Source of the DNA: Paenibacillus sp.
GTDB lineage: Bacteria; Bacillota; Bacilli; Paenibacillales; Paenibacillaceae
DNA: 64,000 bases
Direction: 5' to 3'
NCBI GenBank assembly: GCA_031254035.1
Contig: JAIRVF010000153.1
Coordinates: forward strand, 62,001-126,000
Shown here: positions 8,076 through 17,159 of the stretch, in pieces
Numbering within the stretch: the stretch's first letter is position 1
Layout of the letters: every line of letters starts with the position of its first letter
Made by a program: the position numbers and the translations under genes
Notes under the pieces: model-generated
What the model was told of the DNA's origin: nothing
Database searches by the model: none
Seen by the model: only the letters and a program-made list of their open reading frames with translations

Positions 8076-8963
8076 ATGAACAATACATTGGATACGCTGC
8101 GAAAAGAATACGAAGAAGTACCAATTCCCGAAGAGCTGGGTTTTGTAGTAGACAGGGCCATAAAACAATCTTTGAAAGTCCGGAGAAATAAAAGCGTTAA
8201 AACTAAATGGTTTGCAGGTGTTGGTGCGGCTGCGCTAATCTTCCTGGTCACTATTAATACGAGCCCGGCAGTTGCTAACGCGTTATCCACCATTCCTGGC
8301 GTTGATCGTATCATCAAAGTGCTAACGCTGAAAGAATTCGTAGTGGATGAATCAAATTATAATGCGAACATTAAAGTGCCTGCGATCACCAATCTAGACA
8401 ACAAAGCGTTGGAGCTTGGGCTGAACGAGAAATACCTCAAAGAAAATAAGGCTTTGTATGACAAATTCCAGGCAGAAATCAAAGATATGAAGAAGCAAGG
8501 CAAAGGCAACCTAGGACTGGATGCAGGTTATGAGGTAAAAACGGATACAGACGAGATTCTCTCGATTGAACGGTATGTCGTAGAAATTGAGGCTTCGTCA
8601 TCCGAAGAAATTAAGCTGGATACGATCGATAAAAAGAATCAAGTACTCATCACATTGCCGATGTTGTTTAAGGACGAACGGTATATCCAGCTCATCAGCG
8701 ATAATATTAAACAGCAAATGAGAGCGGAGATGAAAGCAGATCCCGACAAAGTTTATTGGATTCCAGGCACGGCTAATATACTGCCGACAGATGAATTCAA
8801 TACCATAAAAGAAGACCAAAGCTTTTATATTAACAAGGACGGCAAGCTTGTGATCGTGTTCAACAAATATGACGTAGCGCCGGGGTATATGGGGGTAGCG
8901 GAATTCGTGATTCCAACCGAAGCGATAGTGGATGACCTTGCCGGCCACAATTATATCAAATAA
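8076..8963 (+). CDS. rsiV: RsiV-like anti-sigma factor and lysozyme receptor
   Basis: A 295-residue single-pass membrane protein. Residues 1-45 are cytoplasmic and should hold SigV; residues about 46-69 form the membrane segment; the rest is extracytoplasmic DUF4163-DUF3298. At the outer end of the membrane segment lies TSPAVANA-LS, an Ala-x-Ala signal-peptidase site. In B. subtilis RsiV, lysozyme binding to DUF3298 permits signal peptidase to cut there, followed by intramembrane cleavage and release of SigV. The cognate genes are adjacent (1-base spacing to sigV). The DUF3298 core (LPMLFKDERYIQLI... KLVIVFNKYDVAPGYMG) is conserved. A terminator follows. Confidence 0.88.
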   Translation: MNNTLDTLRKEYEEVPIPEELGFVVDRAIKQSLKVRRNKSVKTKWFAGVGAAALIFLVTINTSPAVANALSTIPGVDRIIKVLTLKEFVVDESNYNANIKVPAITNLDNKALELGLNEKYLKENKALYDKFQAEIKDMKKQGKGNLGLDAGYEVKTDTDEILSIERYVVEIEASSSEEIKLDTIDKKNQVLITLPMLFKDERYIQLISDNIKQQMRAEMKADPDKVYWIPGTANILPTDEFNTIKEDQSFYINKDGKLVIVFNKYDVAPGYMGVAEFVIPTEAIVDDLAGHNYIK

Positions 8964-8995
8964 GAATTTTGCAAAATCCGAATAATAAATAAGAG

Positions 8996-9035
8996 CCGGT
9001 ATGCAGGGGAAGACTATCACTGTGCCGGTTTTTTT
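8996..9035 (+). terminator. Probable terminator after rsiV
   Basis: CCGGTAT pairs with GTGCCGG (two G-U pairs) around a 19-base loop, followed by a T run. Confidence 0.5.
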
Positions 9036-9054
9036 GTGTCACCACGAGCCGCGC

Positions 9055-9082
9055 TTGCAAGAACAGATTAATTGAATATAAT
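9055..9082 (+). promoter_or_regulatory. Sigma-A promoter of the DUF896 gene
   Basis: TTGCAA at 9055-9060 and TATAAT at 9077-9082 are separated by 16 bases. Confidence 0.65.
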
Positions 9083-9181
9083 GTATAAAACAGAAGACAG
9101 GTAAGCATGGATACAAGAAAAAATGGTTTTGATATGACAACTTCTAATTTGAAAATACAACTTAAGAAATGGGGAAAACGG

Positions 9182-9418
9182 ATGATTCCGATTTTAAAAA
9201 GAATTAATGAGCTTGCCCAAAAAGAGCGGGAAGAAGGATTGACGAATGCCGAGCGAGTGGAACAGCAGGTTTTGCGTGAAGATTATTTGCGCGAAATCCG
9301 TGGGCAGGTGCTCAAGTCCTTTCAGGGATTAACAATCGTAGACCCAGAAGGAAACGACGTGACCCCCGAAAAGGTCCGGATGCATCAAATCACCGAAGCC
9401 CGGAAGCGTCTTCACTAA
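9182..9418 (+). CDS. DUF896 family small cytoplasmic protein (YnzC-like)
   Basis: A small protein of 78 residues from this start: ILKRINELAQKEREEGLTNA, then EQQVLREDYLREIRGQV and a conserved C-terminal PEGNDVTPEKV segment. These define DUF896 (YnzC/YozC family), small helical-hairpin proteins of about 75-80 residues and unknown or poorly known function. The start at 9182 (GGGG seven bases upstream) gives the family length; an in-frame ATG at 9107 would add 25 residues that look unlike the family. It is monocistronic: own sigma-A promoter upstream and a strong terminator downstream. Confidence 0.85.
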   Translation: MIPILKRINELAQKEREEGLTNAERVEQQVLREDYLREIRGQVLKSFQGLTIVDPEGNDVTPEKVRMHQITEARKRLH

Positions 9419-9457
9419 AGCGAGGGATGGTAATTGTTAATCTATATCTTGATAGAA

Positions 9458-9488
9458 AGCCGAGGACAGATGAACACTGTCCTCGGCT
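9458..9488. terminator. Bidirectional terminator between convergent genes
   Basis: A perfect 12-base inverted repeat, AGCCGAGGACAG / CTGTCCTCGGCT, with a 7-base loop, lies between the convergent DUF896 and peptidase genes. Confidence 0.8.
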
Positions 9489-9495
9489 AACTTTT

Positions 9496-10065
9496 CTAGC
9501 TCAGTAAATATCTTTCTGTTATAGACGCAGCATTAACCGGGAATTTTCTTTTGCTCATTGTGTCAGCAAGTGTTTTCTGAACGCCGCCATCAGGATCACA
9601 AACAAGATATCTGTTTAATTCCTTAGCCGAGTCATCCCATCCGTCGACGATCACATAATGCGAGTTATTGCCATTTTGAAGTCTTACCATGCAGATATTA
9701 CCTTTCTGGACTTCTGCAGAAATGTCAGAAATGGATTGAATATTTACTTTGATGCTTTTACTTCCCATTGTTGTTGTAAAGCTTTCGTGTGTAAAATCAG
9801 CGGCCTTGGTTGTACCTCCAATTGTAGCTTGCACAACGGCATTATAGGTATTGTCATTATTGTTGGTCAAACCGCCTTTATACAGGATAAACATGGCCAA
9901 GTCACAAATTGGACATCCATTGTCTTTGATAGTACCGGTAGCGCCTGTTTTGCCGCAATTTTTGTAAAAGTTCGTGTCAGTAAAAGCAGAAGTACTCTTG
10001 CCTGGATACTTAATAGAAGAATCAGCTTGGTTGATTAAATGCGTTGACGAAAGTTTGTGTGGCAT
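9496..10065 (-). CDS. C39-like papain-fold cysteine peptidase
   Basis: A 189-residue protein resembling the peptidase C39-like group. Visible catalytic candidates are Cys in NGCPICDLAMF, His in NSHYVIVDGWDD and Asp/Asn in YLVCDPDGG, in the order expected for a papain-like fold. AGGGAGG lies 9 bases before the ATG at 10065; an upstream in-frame start exists but has no such site. No signal peptide or membrane segment is present, and no ABC exporter or double-glycine peptide gene is adjacent, so it is not part of an obvious bacteriocin system. The substrate is unknown. It could act in the cytoplasm or be exported by an unknown route. Confidence 0.65.
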   Translation of the reverse strand: MPHKLSSTHLINQADSSIKYPGKSTSAFTDTNFYKNCGKTGATGTIKDNGCPICDLAMFILYKGGLTNNNDNTYNAVVQATIGGTTKAADFTHESFTTTMGSKSIKVNIQSISDISAEVQKGNICMVRLQNGNNSHYVIVDGWDDSAKELNRYLVCDPDGGVQKTLADTMSKRKFPVNAASITERYLLS

Positions 10066-10227
10066 TAGAATTTCCTCCCTAAAAATATATTTTTTTGGTA
10101 AGGCCCGTGGGATCACGATGCAGGAAGTTGATCCCAAACCACCTGTATCGTTGCGTCCTTAATTATTACAGTGAAATAAGGAAGCATTTAAACAACCATA
10201 TTTCAAAAAAATGTTTTAAAAAACAGA

Positions 10228-10257
10228 AAACCGGCCACGGGATACCCGGACCGGTCT
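10228..10257 (-). terminator. Terminator of the SPFH/zinc-ribbon operon
   Basis: ACCGG/CCGGT with an inner CGGG/CCCG stem; on the minus strand it is followed by TTTTCTGTTTTTT. Confidence 0.7.
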
Positions 10258-10276
10258 TTTGCATTTATTCGTTCGA

Positions 10277-11377
10277 TTATGGTGATTGATTAAAATACCA
10301 GATGAAGCCAACAACGACGAGAGTGCAGAAAAGAACAAAAGAGGTGATTTTCCAGGCACTGCGCGGGACTCTGCCGCTGATGCTGCCCGTTTCGCCGTTG
10401 ACCATGTATTGATAGGTTTTATTCCTATAGCTATAAGTCGCATTCCATAAAGGCAATAAGATATGTTTGTATGTTTTGTCGTAATAGTCGGTATAGATCT
10501 GTAAATTCCGGATTTCATCGCCGCCGATTTTGCTGCGGATTTTACTCTCAAGGTCGCTGTCGATCCGCGATTCGGCTTCCTCCCAACCGTCACGAATAGA
10601 AACATTGTAGCGTTCGGCAATAAAACCGCTCAAATAATCTGGTTGATAAGGAGAAAGATCGTTCAGATCGAAATCATCGAATTTGCGAATTAGTTTGTTA
10701 TCATGCAGGCTGGAGGCGGGAATCAGCAAATCGCTATAAAACAGGCTGTAAGATCCGCTGGTAGAATGCCAAACCGTATACCGGACCTGCTCCGTATAGG
10801 TTTCCGTCTTGCCGTCCACGGTTCGCGTGCGCGTTTCGGTACGGTAATGGTACACGCCGACCTCAGCGGAATAATCGGAGTCGGTTTGCGCGTCAAAGGT
10901 CCAGAACGGTACATAAATTCCCGTCACGTTCGAGCTGATATGCTGCTTTTTAAATGCGTTCGGTACAAACCAGCGTTTCTTTTTCCACTTCAGAAATAGC
11001 TCGATTGCTTTATCCTTCGAAATATGGAAGGGGATCAAAGATTCAGGTCTGATGCTGTTATCGCTTCCTTGCGATAGAACTTTAGGCGAACCACAAAAAG
11101 CGCACATGGTCGCCGTTTGCTGAACAGGGATAAGCATTTCCGCGCCGCAGTTTTCGCATTTGATAACCTGCTGCTTAGTTCCCCAATCGCACAGCGATTC
11201 ATCGCTTTCATCTGCAAAATCCAGATCATGTTCGACCGGTCTCTCATAGTCTTCGGGTATATCAATAGGGGCCGTATGGCCGCAATATGAACATTTGAGC
11301 TGCTGACTTTCGGTGTCAAAGAGCATCTGCGCTCCGCAGCCAGGGCAGGGAAACCGGATAGGGGTCTCGACCGTCAT
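10277..11377 (-). CDS. Zinc-ribbon membrane protein (YdjG-like)
   Basis: A 366-residue protein. The N-terminus carries two zinc ribbons, CPGCG...CSYCG (about residues 10-33) and CENCG...CAFCG (about 74-95). The middle is a large beta-rich domain with FWTFDAQTDSDYSAEVGVY, and residues about 342-362 form a C-terminal membrane segment. The layout matches B. subtilis YdjG-type proteins, which occur with an SPFH protein (YdjI) in a membrane-stress operon. Here the SPFH partner is 12 bases upstream in the same operon. AAAGGAG precedes the start. A membrane-associated scaffold or recruitment role is inferred; no enzymatic motif was seen. Confidence 0.78.
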   Translation of the reverse strand: MTVETPIRFPCPGCGAQMLFDTESQQLKCSYCGHTAPIDIPEDYERPVEHDLDFADESDESLCDWGTKQQVIKCENCGAEMLIPVQQTATMCAFCGSPKVLSQGSDNSIRPESLIPFHISKDKAIELFLKWKKKRWFVPNAFKKQHISSNVTGIYVPFWTFDAQTDSDYSAEVGVYHYRTETRTRTVDGKTETYTEQVRYTVWHSTSGSYSLFYSDLLIPASSLHDNKLIRKFDDFDLNDLSPYQPDYLSGFIAERYNVSIRDGWEEAESRIDSDLESKIRSKIGGDEIRNLQIYTDYYDKTYKHILLPLWNATYSYRNKTYQYMVNGETGSISGRVPRSAWKITSFVLFCTLVVVGFIWYFNQSP

Positions 11378-11389
11378 ATCTGCTCTCCT

Positions 11390-12466
11390 TTACGATTTAT
11401 TACCGCAGTTTGGACAGAATTTCATGCCGGGTTCAAGCGCGCCGCCGCATTCGGTGCAGAATTTCTTTTCAGGCTTCGGCGTACCACATTCCGGACAAAA
11501 CTTTTCGTTAGGCTTAATCCCATGACCGCAGGAACTGCAAGGTTCCGTTGTTTCCGCAGCCGCAGGAGTTGGTGCTGCAGGAGCCGCCGGAGTCGGTACA
11601 GGATTTGCAGTTTGGTTCATCGCTTGCCCAAAGATTTGGCCCATGGCCATTCCCGCTCCCAGCCCAGCTCCGGTTCCAGCTGCCCCGCCATCAGGATTGT
11701 TTGCGGCATCTCGCAGAGCTTCGGCTGCCTGGAATTTCATGTACTGATCCAGGTTGCCAGCAATATTCATAGACGACTTGCGGTCGATCATCTTTTCGAC
11801 TTCTTCAGGCAGCGAAATATTTTCGATAAAAAGTCCTGATAAAGATAAGCCCATACCATTAAATACAGGTTCAAGTTTGGCCTGGGCGGAGGCACTAAGC
11901 TCATCATAATGAAGCGCAAGATCCATGATCGGAATCCGTGCTTCGCCAATCAGATCACTGAGTCCAGAGACTATAAGGGACTTTAGGTAACCGCCGATCT
12001 GGCTTGCAGTAAACGAAGACTGGGTTCCGAAGATTTCCTTTAAGAACAGATCCGGGTCCTGCACTCGGAATGCATAGCTACCGAAGCCGCGTAAACGGAT
12101 CGCCCCAAATTCAGGATCGCGCATGATAATCGGATTGGTGGTGCCCCATTTCTGATCGGTAAAGTTGCGTGTGTTCACGAAATACACATCTGATTTAAAT
12201 GGTGAATTAAACCCATACTTCCATGATTTCAGTGCTGTCAGAACTGGCATATTCTCGGTGCTCAATATGTATCTGCCAGGACCGAAAACATCGGCGATTT
12301 GTCCTTCATTCAGAAAAATAGCGGCTTGGGACTCGCGAACTGTTAGCTGTGCGCCCATCTTGATCGCTTTGTCATATACCGGAAATTGATGAACAATTTC
12401 ATTGGTATTATCAGTCCATTCAATAACTTCAATAAATTGGCCTTTAATAAAAGAAAACAATCCCAT
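11390..12466 (-). CDS. SPFH-domain protein with C-terminal zinc ribbons (YdjI-like)
   Basis: A 358-residue protein. Residues about 20-240 form an SPFH/band-7 domain (FGPGRYILSTENMPVL, RDPEFGAIRLRGFGSYAFRV). A glycine/alanine/proline-rich linker follows (about 260-305), then two double-CxxC zinc ribbons (CSSCG...CPECG and CTECG...CPNCG) at the extreme C-terminus. This is the architecture of B. subtilis YdjI, a PspA-associated membrane protein. The start at 12466 has GGAGG seven bases upstream. There is no signal peptide. It is the first gene of a two-gene operon with the zinc-ribbon membrane protein; the PspA and TPM-domain genes found with this pair in B. subtilis are absent here. Confidence 0.82.
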   Translation of the reverse strand: MGLFSFIKGQFIEVIEWTDNTNEIVHQFPVYDKAIKMGAQLTVRESQAAIFLNEGQIADVFGPGRYILSTENMPVLTALKSWKYGFNSPFKSDVYFVNTRNFTDQKWGTTNPIIMRDPEFGAIRLRGFGSYAFRVQDPDLFLKEIFGTQSSFTASQIGGYLKSLIVSGLSDLIGEARIPIMDLALHYDELSASAQAKLEPVFNGMGLSLSGLFIENISLPEEVEKMIDRKSSMNIAGNLDQYMKFQAAEALRDAANNPDGGAAGTGAGLGAGMAMGQIFGQAMNQTANPVPTPAAPAAPTPAAAETTEPCSSCGHGIKPNEKFCPECGTPKPEKKFCTECGGALEPGMKFCPNCGNKS

Positions 12467-12704
12467 GGTACGTCCTCCAATCGACATCATCAATACTTAT
12501 AAAATATCAAACGCGGTTTGTCATCGTTTTATCCGTGTGGGTCAATAGGCGTTTTTTACTATTATACGTGAAATATGCCGGATCGTCCCCCAAAAAATGG
12601 CCGTTTGTCCCGATTTTTGCGAATATAAGTAAAATGGTGTCCTAGTAATGACTTCATTGATATAATAATTATTAATGATAGAAGGAGAAGAGGAGAGTAC
12701 ATCA

Positions 12705-15287
12705 ATGCATATTTCGGGCCACATGGACAGCCATCCTTATCAACTTTATCCGGTTCCGCAAACGGTTTTTCTCACCGGTGGGGAAATCAATCTCCGCGAG
12801 ACGGTGCAAATCGTCGTTCAATCCAAATTGAAATCAGCCACTTTACCTAAGCTGCAACAAGCTTTGCAGGATAACGGTTATTCTTATCATGTCTCCGAAC
12901 AGTTTACGATAGGACAATCACATATTGTTCTCGTTTCCAATGAGAATGTGGATTTTACTGCCAATATTGGCTCCGATCAAGACCAGTTGGTTACGCAGAG
13001 AGAAGGATACACGCTGATGGTCAGCGGTGACGAAGCAGCGCAAATCACGATCAGCGGGAGCGATGCCGACGGGATCCATTATGGTGTGATCACGCTATCT
13101 CAGATGCTGAAACAACTTCCAGATCGCAAGTTAAAGAGATGCCGGATCGAGGATTATCCTGAGATTCTGTATCGGGGATATGTTGAAGGTTTTTATGGTT
13201 ACCCTTGGAGCCATGAAGACCGGATGGACTTGATGCGATTTGGCGGTGAACAAAAGCTAAATACATATATTTATGCGCCCAAAGATGACCCTTATCATCG
13301 CAAGCATTGGAGAGACCTATATCCGAAGGATAAGGCCCGGGAAATTGCCGAGCTGGCCGCAGCCGGACATGCCAATAATCTGAACTTCGTATGGACGATC
13401 CATCCGGGGGACTCTATTGATTTATCTTCTGAAGAAGATTTTCACTCTGCGATTCGTAAGTTGGAACAACTGTATGATCTTGGCGTACGCCAATTCGGTG
13501 TGTTGTTCGATGACTTGGTGGGAGTGCCGGACGGGAAGCAGCAGGCGGATTTCATCAATCGGATTGACAGTGAATTCGTGAAAGCTAAAGGCGACGTGCG
13601 CCCGTTACTTACAGTGGGTACGCGGTATTGCGAGGCTTGGGGACCGTCGATGACGGAATATTTCAAGCCTTTCATGGACACGCTGCATGAGGATGTCGAG
13701 GTTATGTGGACTGGAGCGGCGACCATGTCCAATATTTCTAAAGAACAATATGATGCGCCTAAACGTCAGATTGGCTCTGACCGTAATCTATCCGTGTGGT
13801 GGAATTACCCGGTCAATGACTATTGCGATTCGAAAATTTTGATGGGCAAGATTGAGAACCTAAGCGCCAATCTGGACAATGTCAACGGCTTTTTCGCGAA
13901 TCCGATGAACCAGGCTCAAGCTTCCAAGCAGGCATTATTTTGCATTGCCGATCATAACTGGAATACGGATGCATTTGATGCTGCACGAAGTTTTTCCGCT
14001 TCTTTCAAGGCGCTGGCGCCGGAGGTTGCGGAAGAGTTGGAAATTTTCGCGTCAAACTGCAGCTATTTGAAAGATGACGGCGGCGTAAGCGGAGACTTTT
14101 ACTTTGATGAATCATGGGATATGAAACAAGATGTGATGGCGCTACGGGAAGGATTTGAAGCTGGACGGGATATTTCAGCGTCTGCTGCCGTTTTGCTTAC
14201 AAGTTTTGAACGTATGGAAAAGGCAGCAGTGACGATTGAAAGCCATTGCTTGAATGAAAGACTCGTGGAGGAGCTGGCGCCATTCCTTGAAGCTTTTAAG
14301 CTGATGGCTGGGGCTGGACAGCATGTCATTCACGCGATTACTGCGATGAATCAAGGTAATGTACTCCAAATGGAGTGCCATAACGAAAAGGCCCATAAGC
14401 TGCTGCTAGCGATGGAAGAATGTAAAGTGAATCGTTTGAAAGAAGAGAACCCATTTGACTTTACGGTTGATGTCGGCACTTTGTTGATCAAGCCGTTTAT
14501 TGCGGATATGATCGTGAAGACCGCCGTGAAGGCGGGAACCGAACAGCCGTCGAAAATAATGGATTACAAACGGCAGAACCTTGCTTTGTCGTCGCTTGGC
14601 GTAACAGCGACTGCTTCCAGCAGCGTAAACGATAACGAAAATGCCTCCAAAACGATCGACGGCGTCGTCAGCAGCGGCAAGTGGTGCTCCTCCGAGCATC
14701 GTCCACATCTGACGATCGATTTGAAGGAAGCGAAGTCGATTAAACAATATCGGCTTGTTAATTGCGGGCATCCGGAAGCGAAGGAATCGAAATATTGGAA
14801 TACTACGCACGCCCAGATTTTTGCAAGCCAGGACGGGGAATGTTTCACTCTGATTGATGAATTTACAGGCAATAAGGCCGATGTGGTTAACCGTATCCTA
14901 CCGCAAGAAGTTATGGCCCGTTACATTCGGCTGCAGATTATAAAACCGGCGCGGACAAGCGTTGAGGGCAGTGGACATACCCGCATCTATGCGTTTGAAT
15001 TGTTCGATGAGCTTTATCCGGAGCCTTCGGACAAAATATGTACGGAAAACATTCAATTGGACGCATCCGGAAGAGTGACAATTCGTGAGGTCAACAAAGG
15101 TGATGTCATCACATTGTTTGGCTCACTGCAGACGGAAACCCCAGTGGCCGTGTCCAAGCCGGCGGGCGAAAACGACGAAACGATTGTCTTTGAGGGAGTT
15201 CCGCTTCAGAAGTATGGCAATCGGATTTATGTGGAGCGGACGAGCGGACCGCTGCTGCCGAGCGTTAGAACATCGAAAGGGATCTAA
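12705..15287 (+). CDS. GH84 beta-N-acetylglucosaminidase with F5/8-type C domain
   Basis: An 860-residue glycoside hydrolase. N-terminal residues to about 135 form a GH84-associated beta domain; the catalytic barrel follows (YRGYVEGFYGYPWSHEDR). FGVLFDDLVG carries the adjacent catalytic aspartates Asp269-Asp270 that define family 84, which removes beta-linked GlcNAc by substrate-assisted catalysis. Residues about 625-770 resemble an F5/8 type C (discoidin, CBM32-like) domain. The start at 12705 follows GGAGAAGAGGAG; no signal peptide is visible with this or the upstream start at 12675, unlike many secreted GH84 enzymes. It is monocistronic and ends with a terminator. Cytoplasmic processing of imported GlcNAc glycans is one reading. 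Confidence 0.88.
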   Translation: MHISGHMDSHPYQLYPVPQTVFLTGGEINLRETVQIVVQSKLKSATLPKLQQALQDNGYSYHVSEQFTIGQSHIVLVSNENVDFTANIGSDQDQLVTQREGYTLMVSGDEAAQITISGSDADGIHYGVITLSQMLKQLPDRKLKRCRIEDYPEILYRGYVEGFYGYPWSHEDRMDLMRFGGEQKLNTYIYAPKDDPYHRKHWRDLYPKDKAREIAELAAAGHANNLNFVWTIHPGDSIDLSSEEDFHSAIRKLEQLYDLGVRQFGVLFDDLVGVPDGKQQADFINRIDSEFVKAKGDVRPLLTVGTRYCEAWGPSMTEYFKPFMDTLHEDVEVMWTGAATMSNISKEQYDAPKRQIGSDRNLSVWWNYPVNDYCDSKILMGKIENLSANLDNVNGFFANPMNQAQASKQALFCIADHNWNTDAFDAARSFSASFKALAPEVAEELEIFASNCSYLKDDGGVSGDFYFDESWDMKQDVMALREGFEAGRDISASAAVLLTSFERMEKAAVTIESHCLNERLVEELAPFLEAFKLMAGAGQHVIHAITAMNQGNVLQMECHNEKAHKLLLAMEECKVNRLKEENPFDFTVDVGTLLIKPFIADMIVKTAVKAGTEQPSKIMDYKRQNLALSSLGVTATASSSVNDNENASKTIDGVVSSGKWCSSEHRPHLTIDLKEAKSIKQYRLVNCGHPEAKESKYWNTTHAQIFASQDGECFTLIDEFTGNKADVVNRILPQEVMARYIRLQIIKPARTSVEGSGHTRIYAFELFDELYPEPSDKICTENIQLDASGRVTIREVNKGDVITLFGSLQTETPVAVSKPAGENDETIVFEGVPLQKYGNRIYVERTSGPLLPSVRTSKGI

Positions 15288-15319
15288 CTTAAATATCTTT
15301 TTTATCGACCGATGACAAT

Positions 15320-15360
15320 AGACACTTCCTTCCATATGACGGTGGGGAGTGTCTTTCATT
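15320..15360 (+). terminator. Terminator after the GH84 gene
   Basis: AGACACTTCC pairs with GGGGAGTGTCT (one G-U pair) and is followed by TTCATTTT. Confidence 0.65.
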
Positions 15361-15579
15361 TTGCCGTTATGATAGATGGATTTTCGCTCCTTTTCGATTC
15401 TGTGGATTAGTGGGTTTATCAACATGCGCATACAAGAATAGATCTATGATTGTCTGGTTTTATTTTACTTGGTTCAGATTGAATATGGTATGCTGATTAA
15501 GTCTTACCACGAATATACATATGAAGACATATAAGCAAACCGGTTGTATAACAAAGAATAGGAAAAGAGAAGGAATGCC

Positions 15580-16953
15580 ATGAGTTTATGGGTGAAAGAA
15601 ACATCATTTTACAAAACCTTTTTCAGGTTGACCCTGATGATCGCACTGCAGAATATCATTACGCTCGGTGTGAACCTGTCAGACAATTTGCTGCTCGGAG
15701 GTTATAGTGAATCGGCATTATCCGGTGTGGCTCTGGCCAATCAAATTCAGTTCATCTTGCAGATGCTTGTGATGGGGGCGGCGGAGGGGCTAGTTATTTT
15801 ATCCTCCAGAAGCTGGGGAGCGAAGAACATGGAGTCCGTAAAAAAAGCGGCAAGCATTGGTATGCGGATCGCACTGCTTGTTAGTGTGGTGATGTGGATC
15901 GTTGTGCTGCTGCTCCCGGAAGGCTGTATGTCACTGTTTACTAATGAGGAGCGGGTCATCCAGGAAGGGGCGCAATATTTAAGAATCATTTGTTTTTCAT
16001 ATGTGTTCTTTGCGGTCACAAGCACTCTGCTGGCATCCTTGCGCAGCGTCGAAATTGTCAAAATTGGCTTTATCGTATCTTTATCCACGCTGATCATTAA
16101 TGTTTGCTTGAATTATGTGCTGATTTACGGGCATTTCGGGTTTCCGCGGATTGGGGTTAGCGGCTCGGCTACGGCCACGCTTACAGCCAGAATCATCGAA
16201 ACCTGCATTGTCATCGTATTTATCAAACGTTTCGACCGCAGGCTCATGCTTAAGCTGAAGGATTTTTACCGCGTCGATAGGGAACTGTTTAGACAGTACC
16301 TGCGTATCGGGTCGCCGATTTTGATGGCGAATGCTCTATGGGCCTGTGCGATGGCTGCCCAATCCGCCATTTTGGGGCATATGGGAGAAGCGGCGATTGC
16401 GGCGAACAGTGTTGCGACCACCGTCTTTCAACTCGTAACTGTTATTTCGTATGCTTTGGCAAGCGCAACGGCGATTATGATCGGAAAGACCATTGGGGAA
16501 GGGCATGTATCCAAAATTAAAACCTACAGCAAAACGATGCAGCTCTTGTATGTTTTGATCGGACTTGGCACCGGACTGGTTCTGTTTATTACGAAAAGTT
16601 ATGTTACGGGATTGTACGCCATCTCTGATGAGTCCAAAACTTTGGCTGTTCATTTTATGACGGTATTGTCGATCACGGTGGTCGGTACGGCATATCAAAT
16701 GCCAGCTTTAACCGGAATCGTCCGCAGCGGGGGAGATACGAAATTCGTATTGTACAATGATTTTATTTTTATGTGGCTTGTCGTGCTGCCTGCGTCCGCG
16801 CTTTGCGCATTCGTATTTCACTTTTCGCCTCTGATTACGTTCATCTGCCTGAAATGCGACCAAATCCTAAAATGCTTCGTCGCCATTGTCAAAGTGAATC
16901 GCTTCAAATGGATTCGGATGTTTAATAATGAAGGGAAAGCGGCGGATGTCTAA
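15580..16953 (+). CDS. MATE family multidrug efflux transporter
   Basis: A 457-residue integral membrane protein with about twelve hydrophobic segments in two homologous halves, as in NorM/DinF-type MATE pumps. The first half opens with TFFRLTLMIALQNIITLGVNL and contains LGGYSESALSGVALANQI; the second half repeats the pattern (LGHMGEAAIAANSVATTVFQ). MATE proteins export cationic drugs or metabolites using Na+ or H+ gradients. AGAAGGA lies upstream of the ATG. It is flanked by terminators on both sides, so it is probably monocistronic. The substrate cannot be told. Confidence 0.9.
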   Translation: MSLWVKETSFYKTFFRLTLMIALQNIITLGVNLSDNLLLGGYSESALSGVALANQIQFILQMLVMGAAEGLVILSSRSWGAKNMESVKKAASIGMRIALLVSVVMWIVVLLLPEGCMSLFTNEERVIQEGAQYLRIICFSYVFFAVTSTLLASLRSVEIVKIGFIVSLSTLIINVCLNYVLIYGHFGFPRIGVSGSATATLTARIIETCIVIVFIKRFDRRLMLKLKDFYRVDRELFRQYLRIGSPILMANALWACAMAAQSAILGHMGEAAIAANSVATTVFQLVTVISYALASATAIMIGKTIGEGHVSKIKTYSKTMQLLYVLIGLGTGLVLFITKSYVTGLYAISDESKTLAVHFMTVLSITVVGTAYQMPALTGIVRSGGDTKFVLYNDFIFMWLVVLPASALCAFVFHFSPLITFICLKCDQILKCFVAIVKVNRFKWIRMFNNEGKAADV

Positions 16954-17025
16954 TGACACAAAAGTGGCTACACTGTGGAGTTAACGGAAATCCACGTTTT
17001 GTGTTTCAAAAAAGAAGCAGTAAAA

Positions 17026-17052
17026 AGAGAGCGAAATTAAGCTCTCTTTTTT
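17026..17052 (+). terminator. Terminator after the MATE gene
   Basis: AGAGAGC/GCTCTCT with an 8-base loop and a run of six T residues. Confidence 0.85.
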
Positions 17053-17100
17053 GCTTAAAGCTTTGGTAAGCAGTATCGTCAAAAAAGCTTATTCTCTTAC

Positions 17101-17129
17101 TGAACCTTTTTCCCCACGGGAGCGAATTA
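17101..17129 (+). promoter_or_regulatory. Candidate ECF promoter of the 17160 sigma/anti-sigma operon
   Basis: TGAAC at 17101-17105 followed by CTTTTT, and CGAATTA at 17123-17129, 17 bases apart. The -35 is ECF-like; the -10 is unusual. An autoregulatory role is inferred. Confidence 0.4.
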
Positions 17130-17159
17130 AAGGTTGTAACACGTTCAGGAGGGGCCCCC

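Noticed and set aside
9496..10065. Bacteriocin processing system
   Set aside because: No ABC exporter, immunity gene or double-glycine precursor was seen near the C39-like peptidase.
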